This document shows positions 57,594 through 64,000 of a DNA stretch of 64,000 bases, piece by piece. Location of the stretch: positions 19,485,814 through 19,549,813 of the forward strand of contig CM037846.1 of assembly GCA_021234535.1 (NCBI GenBank). Direction: 5' to 3'. The notes beneath the pieces are model-generated. The model did no database searches. It saw nothing but the letters and a program-made list of their open reading frames with translations, and was not told the DNA's origin. The translations under genes were made by a program, and so were the position numbers. The DNA is from Stichopus chloronotus. Taxonomy: Eukaryota > Echinodermata > Holothuroidea > Aspidochirotida > Stichopodidae. The stretch's first letter is position 1; every line of letters begins with the position of its first letter.

Positions 57594-59385
57594 ACGGCCT
57601 GTGTACACTTTCAACATTTCAGGACACATGTCGACACACGTTGCTGTAACACCTTGTTTCAGAAAATGTTGACAATGTGTACAGAGCAAGTTGGCAACAT
57701 GTATCCTGACATATATGGACACATTTTGCTTATAATTCAGAATATATTTTCCGGCGAAATGTGTCCTCGGCTCTAACCAATCAGATACCGTATCATATTT
57801 GAATCAGCTGAAAAACCACCTGAAGTCCCGCATTGCAGAATACAGTGATTTTATCAGGGGAACACCAGAGTAAACATGAGCTTGTCGAGTACCCATAGAA
57901 ACGCAGATTCAACTGTTATGGCTAAATGACGTTGCACTTTTGAGTAACAAAAAAAAAATACTTCTTCCAAGTTGAAATAAGACAAAAAATTGGTTCTTAT
58001 GACCAACTGGGCCAGTCTCTGCTCACGCACTTGTGCAAGAGCTTCAGGAGTAGTGGGCCTTTTTTATTTTTTTTTTAGATTTGACTTCATCTCGTAATAA
58101 TTGCACTGTTCGAAAATGCGCCTTTAAGGCCACGCAATTGAGTATCAGCTCAACTGCGGCAATGAATACTGATTGTCCAACAATTATCTACGTACTTTGC
58201 AATCTTGATTCAGCAAGTAAATCATATTAATTTTGATTCCTCATATAGGTAAGAATCGGTTCGTTCAGGAACAGCGTGGATAATACCAATGCTTTGATAT
58301 TAAATTCCAGTGTTTCAGAGTAGCCTCTTTTACGTGCCGGGGTAACTGTCAATTAAAACAGTACAGGTGGTTCCCTTTCTTTGTGGTTGGTGGTTGAAGG
58401 TAGTGCACAAAAGCTTTGGAACAAATGCTTTGAGTGGCCGTGCACAACAAAATGTTGTTCCGTGGTAACGTAATTTCTCCGTGAAAAATTATATATTTTC
58501 TAAATGAAATCTATCTCGTTATCACAAAGACGTGCAGGGAGGCTCCAGATTCGGTAAGGAGGGGGGGGGGGGGGGAGTTACAGATAACGACTAAACTACG
58601 ACCGGGATGTTGTGCACATGTGGGAACGAGAATGTCGGAGAACAATACAGCGCATGCTTTAGTCGATTTTTGTGAGAACTCGTTAATTTCCAATAGATAA
58701 AAAATGTGTATCCATAAAAAAAAATGTGCACCTCACTTTCTTCTTAAGTCCTTTTAATCAGTTTCCGACAATTAAAAACAAAACAGTGCAATAGTCATTC
58801 CCCCTGCAACAAAGCCTACATAAAATACTATTACAGATATATGGCTTGGCTTTCATGCCGCAGCCAATCTTTGGAAGGAAAAACTTCCTTCTTTTTATAA
58901 CTTAAAACAATACTTTAGAGGATGAGTTCAATTACTTTTCCCGTGGAGGCTCGTTCACGTTCATTAAATAAATATAGGAGGGTCTATTAATACAGGAGTG
59001 TCTATCTCCCAACCTGAACTTTTTCAAGAGACAGTGATCAGGTGATACGCCCCGTGTTGCTCTCTCATGGTGATCCAGGGCTCTGGAAACTAAGTTGCTG
59101 TGCGTTTCCTAATTTCTGTCTCCTCTTGCAACAACTGCCAGGATTGTTTCAGCTGCTCTCAAAGCAAATCTCCTCGATAGTGAATCATCCATCTTCTTTC
59201 CAGAATCCTGCTTTCCCACCTATTTTTAAAATGTCGCACACACATGTTGGCAGGTGTGTCGCAACATGTGTACACGACATGTGTTTAGTGTACGCAAGGA
59301 CAAAATTTCAAGGTCCGTGAAGATGTGTCGGCAGCATGTGTTGACACATGTATCCTAACATATTGACAGTGTGCACACGCCTTTA
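57594..59385. repeat. Inner inverted repeat inside the foldback spacer
   Basis: 57594-57655 (ggcctgtgtacactttcaac) and the complement of 59320-59383 (ggcgtgtgcacactgtcaat) align at roughly 70%. Each side also contains 'acatgtatcct.acatat'. May be the ends of a separate ~1.8-kb non-autonomous element. Confidence 0.5.
58561..58575 (+). repeat. G15 homopolymer
   Basis: Fifteen consecutive G, in the foldback spacer. Confidence 0.9.
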
Positions 59386-59956
59386 GTAATTACAATAAGA
59401 GTTTTCCATATACATCATTGAAAACACTTAATTTCTTTGCATGTAAGCTTCCACCATTTGCGTGTGTGCGTGATTAGTTTACTATATCAAGTTTTGATTT
59501 AGCTATGTCGAAACGAGAAAAACGATGTCTTTGATGTTTGATATTTCCTACGTTTATTGTTGTTGTTGTTTACTGTTCATATTATTAAAACGATTTTCTC
59601 ATCTGTGCTTTGCAATAAGGAAGTAACAAATATCTAAGGGAGGGCATAAAATGAACAAAGACTGATGTCAGATATACCCAAATTTATCTCTCAATGAATA
59701 ATACAAAACAATATACCAGATGCCATTTAAGTGACCACTGTCTTGTCCAATGCTATAAGAGAACGTGTTACTTTCAATACCTGCACAGAATGAAGTTGCT
59801 GTTATTAGTATTTTTGTGATCATTAAGATGTACTCTTTCAAATGCGAAAAGAATTACCCATGTACCTTTCCAGCTGAAGAAAATCATTATGGGCCATGGG
59901 CCCCTATTTGACTACTGTCTGTGCCCATGTAAAGATAAAGTTGCTGTCATTGGTAT

Positions 59957-61042
59957 TGTAACGTTTGCCCGAGCCGGTCGTGTGGTGAGGAATCAGGTCG
60001 GTGAAGGGGCAGGGGGAAGGGCGAGAGCCTGGAGAGGTAGGGGCTGGATGACACCGAAGAAAAGAAAAGAGTACACTAACAGAGCATGTTAGGTTTAGAA
60101 AATATAATTGAAAACATCACCACTGTCGCAATACCAAGCAATTGAGGTGATAAAATAATTCAACAAATTAATAAACAGCAAGTGCAGTAAGCTAATACTC
60201 ATACTCTGCTATCGCAGCTAACCAAACTACGCGGCGTAAACAGTACAATGTAGTGTCAGGCATTGCCACTAAACCTCAGCGGCTGAAACGCAGCGCAGCT
60301 GAAAGCGAGAAGCCAAAGCTCAGCGACTAAAGCGCAGCGCGACTAGAACTCAGCAGCTAAACTCAGCGCAGCTGAAACTCAGCAGTGCTGCGGAAGATAA
60401 ATTCGACGCAGCTCAGCAGCTGAACATACGCAACGCAGCTGAGAGTCAGCAGCGTAAATACTACGCGGCGCAAACCGCTCTACTAAGAAGTCAAAAATAA
60501 ACTAAGTCCCTAAAAATCGCCCATCAGCAGATGGATAAAAATTCGGCATAGATTCTGACTGGTAACAGTGTACAAGTACACCCTAAAATACTGAATAAAA
60601 TCACGCCGTACATGGCATTATAAAGCACTCCGCTATCGTGTAAAATCCCACACAAAACAAATTACTGTGTAAAGTCCTATGCAAGCAACTTGACCAATTA
60701 CGGCACATCAAGCTAGATTGACATACACAAAGGTCTAATCACAAGATGGTCAAGTATTCTATCCCGTATTACGTAAGCAAACTAACCCCGCCTCACTGTC
60801 TGGACGAACCTCGCTACTCCCCGCTCGGGGGAACAAAGCCGACCTTGTGAACCGGAAGCCTGCAAATTCTGGCACTCAGCCCTGAATCACCACCCCGCTA
60901 CAATTACGAGCACAAATCTCAAAATACGGTTTTTCCTTGAAATACCACATTGCCTGCACGTAAAAGCATACAATTAGTTAAGATAAGCTGTTCAAGTGGA
61001 GGAATCTGAATATACGAGAGAGATAGCCGTTTTCTCGTAACA
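59957..61042. mobile_element. LTR-like insertion in the foldback right arm
   Basis: The left arm is continuous where the right arm is interrupted, defining a ~1,086-bp insertion. It begins TGTAACG and ends CGTAACA, the TG...CA inverted ends expected of an LTR, and is flanked by GTATT / GAATT (one mismatch), a plausible 5-bp target duplication. Inside are a CAGCGCAGCTGAAA-type repeat (60280-60480) and ATTATAAAGC (60621). No coding region. A solo LTR is the simplest reading; no second copy is in the window. Confidence 0.5.
60275..60475 (+). repeat. CTCAGCAGCTGAAACGCAGCG degenerate repeat
   Basis: About a dozen irregular copies of cagcg/cagcagctgaaa within 200 bp, including four CAGCTG hexamers. 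GC-richer than its surroundings. Confidence 0.8.
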
Positions 61043-61955
61043 GAATTTTTACGATCCCTGAGATGAACTCTTTGAATACAGAAAGAATTATCCATGTACC
61101 TTCTCAGTTGACGAAAGTCGTTATGGGCCAATGCTATAAGAGAACGTGTTACTTTCAATTGCACTGTATGAATCACAAATAGAGTTGAAACGTCCTTTGC
61201 CGCGTAATGTAATAAATGTGCTATCATAGGTACTTTTGTGATACACACTTTCAACGAAGAAAGCAAGTCTAGATGTAGATGAATAAAGGCATTGTCTACC
61301 ATGAGATACTCCTCCCCATAGCCCTTCTGTCTGACCCAATGTATAAGATCAAGTTAATGTCATTGGTGTTTTCATGATACATATGATTACGTTTTAAAGT
61401 AAACAGGAAGTACCCCTGTACATTTCCAGTTGAATAAAGTCGTAATGGGCCATGGATTCCCTTTGGGGTCTACTGTCTGGGCCCATGTACAGAATAAAGT
61501 TGCTGTCATTGGTATTTTTGGGATAACTGAGATGCACGCTTTCAATTAAAAAGAATTATCTTTGTCCCTTTCAACTGAATGAAGCCGTTATGGGCCATGC
61601 GCCCCTTTGGGGTTGTTGTCACGGCCCATGTACAGGATGAAGTTGCTGTCATTGGTATTTTTGTGATCCCTAAGATATACTCTTTCAAATGCAATAAAGT
61701 ATTATCCATGTACCTTTCCACCTGAATAACACCAAATTTTGGGGCCTTTAAGGCTACTGTCTGGCCCCGTACAGGATAAAATTGCTGTCATGCACATTTT
61801 GACTATCATGCAGTGTGTCCTAGTGGACATTTTTCAGTTAAATGTATCCATGTAACTTTTCAGCTGAATAAATGCATTTTTTACTCTCATGTTTGGGCCA
61901 TCCAGGCCAAATGTACAGGATGGATCAAGGCAGCAATCCCATTCCTTGACTCCTT

Positions 61956-64000
61956 CGGCTCAACCTACATGTTGGGATCATCTAACCTTTTGTGCCTTTT
62001 TCAGCTGAGCTCTGGACTACCTCACTGCTGCCATGGCCCCATAATTACGTGATGCACAGTAGGCCGAAAGTCTTCTCATAAAACATGACTGTGGAGTTCC
62101 AAGTAGGTTGTCATGATGTAAGACCTGAGCCCTCGCACTGAATTCTCTCTCTTTTTTTTTTTCTCTTTTTTTTTGTGTTATGGGTTCAGATACCTGCTCT
62201 AGTTTAGCAAGGTAAAACAATAGTCTTGTTACTTAACAGTGAGCATAATTAAGGGTAGCTCACTGGCCATTTAGAGTTGAAATGTCCTGTTTTTTGTCCT
62301 CTTCGGGCATAGAAAAGAAGCTTTCCCACCATCTAGGCTTTTGAAACAAAACAGTGGTGTCCTAGGCTTGACAGCTACCACAGCTGAAGCGTGCTATGGA
62401 ATGTTAAGTAATTTCATCAATTACATTATCAGGCGATATCAATCAATGGTGGACAGTTAGCCCTCCAACTTAACTGCTGACTTGGTTTATTAATAATTCA
62501 TGAGAAAGTAGTTGAATGCAAATAGCCCGAACTTTTAAAGAAATGAGAAGGGCTTTAGGCTTGCTCAGTGCCACTGAATTGGTCCTTAGATTGGTGACTT
62601 CTTCTAAGTATTCACAAATTATGGGATGGATCTGGAGTTACTTGGAATGGTTGTAGAGTGGTTTGGGCAGTTGAGCCTTGGCTTTGAGGTATGGGAGGAT
62701 TGAGCCTCGAAGTATGGTTCAAGTCTGATATTGAGAAGACGTGAATGTTAATTTGCTTACTGAGGATAATCTTTAGAAATTAGCTCTATTCTATTTTATC
62801 CTGTTCCTGGAACACATCACTATGTTTAAGTCCGACATTGTGAAGAATTGTTAACTTCAACCTGCGGAGATATTGTAACTTATTGGAATCTGATTTCTAG
62901 ATCATTTGTGGACCAATCAACCTTCCCTCTCGTGTTGGGTGTCTGTCAATATGCAAGGCCTTTCGAGAACCTTTCCTGAAATTTATCGTCTACTCTTTTC
63001 ATTAACCTCTTTATGACATAGGCCCACCCTATAGGGGCTATAATTGAAAGTGAAATATAAGCCTAAAAATAGAAAAATCATGAGCAAATATGAATAGAGG
63101 CTTAACAACAACCTAGTGATAATACCAGTGGTTCCCCTTGCGTAATCTTACATCTTTAGTCTAAATTACAGTATTGAGTCAGCGGTATCGAAAGCGTTAT
63201 CCAACAGCCTAGCTCCAGAACTAACTTTTCTCCTTCTTCGATTTTACAGAGAAGTCCATTAGCGAATCCTTACTTGAAAAAATCGTAAAGACGACTAAAG
63301 ACTGCAAAACTACCCCTGACAGCTGAAGGCCGCAAAGGGCGGCCGTTCATGCACTGTAAGTCATGACGCTATGCATGGAGGCATTGTGTGAGGCATCAAA
63401 CATATTCAAGATTTTCTCTAAACGTAACGTTCCAAAATCTGCTGCTGTCTTTATCAAAAGTCAGTGCAGTTAAAGCTTATGCAAATCCCAACAGTTTGAT
63501 TACTTGATGAGGAAAACAATGCTTGTTAGTGCTCCGTAAACAGTGAATAAGTACACTGAACCACATCATGCATGAACCAGGGTTGCCAGGTTTTCATTAT
63601 TCACAAAACGCCAAATCAGCCGCCAAACGGACTGAAAAAATGCCAAATTTGAGAAATCACTCGACGCACCGTATATGGTAACACAAGTCAGGATACCACA
63701 AATATCTCATAATATAATTTAGAAGAGATTTTTTAAGATTTAGAAGAAACTTCGGTGCAAAAATGCCCTAAGGCATTGGGAAAGCAGAATATGATTTAAT
63801 GGCGACATGTGCTATCTCACCTACTGTAAGATCTGACTTCCGAAAACGCACTCTTTGAGTGTAAAGTAAGAAGTGTATAATTTTCAGAGTACGGTGTACA
63901 ATACCTGCCGGTGCAACTGTATAGTTTGCCAAATTGGTCTAATTTCTCATTGAAATTTACGCAAAATGGAGAAACGCCAGAAAAATATGGTCCCGTCAAA
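61956..64000. other. Unassigned 3' end of the window
   Basis: A T-rich run at 62150-62176. No ORF or repeat recognised. Confidence 0.3.

Larger units (their letters stand above)
56521..61955. mobile_element. Foldback element with arms of ~120-145-bp subrepeats
   Basis: The left arm (56521 to about 57140) and right arm (about 59745 to 61955) are inverted copies. 56521 pairs with 61955 (AAGGAGTCAAGGAATGGGAT), 56655-56700 with 61780-61830, 56741-56825 with 61046-61130 (one mismatch in 85), and 56824-57001 with 59780-59957 (two in 178). The arms consist of ~120-145-bp units marked by ACATGGGC, GGCCCATAACG, AAGGTACATGGATAATTC and ATACCAATGACAGCAACTTT. No transposase is recognisable between the arms. 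Confidence 0.8.

Overview
This window is eukaryotic nuclear DNA: spliced exons with GT-AG junctions, long AT-rich introns, CA microsatellites and many decayed transposons of several classes, with no bacterial-style gene packing. The repeat landscape (non-LTR, DIRS-like, BEL/Pao-like, hAT, foldback and MITE remnants), the vertebrate-type carbonyl reductase and the Bcl-2 homologues suggest a marine invertebrate, possibly an echinoderm. The species is an inference; nothing in the window fixes it.

The one complete, convincing host gene is a carbonyl reductase 1-like short-chain dehydrogenase on the minus strand. I reassembled it from six exons: 52149-52132, 42809-42543, 39246-39134, 35287-35162, 34728-34584 and 17549-17385. 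All junctions are consensus GT-AG, phases match at every junction, and the 277-codon product has an intact cofactor loop and Asn-Ser-Tyr-Lys catalytic set. Its introns hold most of the repeats between 17.5 and 52 kb.

Layout. 0.1-3.4 kb: two copies of a TTAA-flanked inverted-repeat MITE, one inserted precisely into a decayed non-LTR reverse transcriptase. 3.7-6.45 kb (+): broken Bcl-2 family fragments (BH3, BH1, BH2) resembling BAK/BOK by eye, with a hAT transposase tail between them. 6.87-7.04 kb: nine perfect 19-bp repeats. 8.0-10.5 kb: a single C2H2 finger ORF, a palindrome-rich block and a degenerate direct duplication. 12.15-14.38 kb: an array of a 145-bp repeat, also present at 43.4-44.6, 45.9-46.4 and elsewhere, carrying a nuclear-receptor DR1-like motif. 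21.35 kb and 25.6 kb: non-LTR fragments. 25.12 kb: a Harbinger-like MITE. 30.24-33.78 kb (+): a frameshifted ~1,150-codon intronless ORF with a PIN/FEN1-like acidic motif series and a Cys-rich CXC-like tail, the best candidate here for an under-described element protein. 36.5-37.05 kb (-): DIRS-like RNase H remnant. 48.3-49.8 kb: a terminal-repeat element enclosing a BEL/Pao-like gag remnant. 53.0-53.6 kb: a cluster of short direct/inverted repeats with E2F-like palindromes. 56.5-62.0 kb: a large foldback structure whose right arm is interrupted by a ~1.09-kb LTR-like insertion.

The window is therefore one long-intron metabolic gene in a transposon-dense setting, plus pseudogenised Bcl-2 fragments. 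Apart from the reductase, no ORF looks demonstrably functional.
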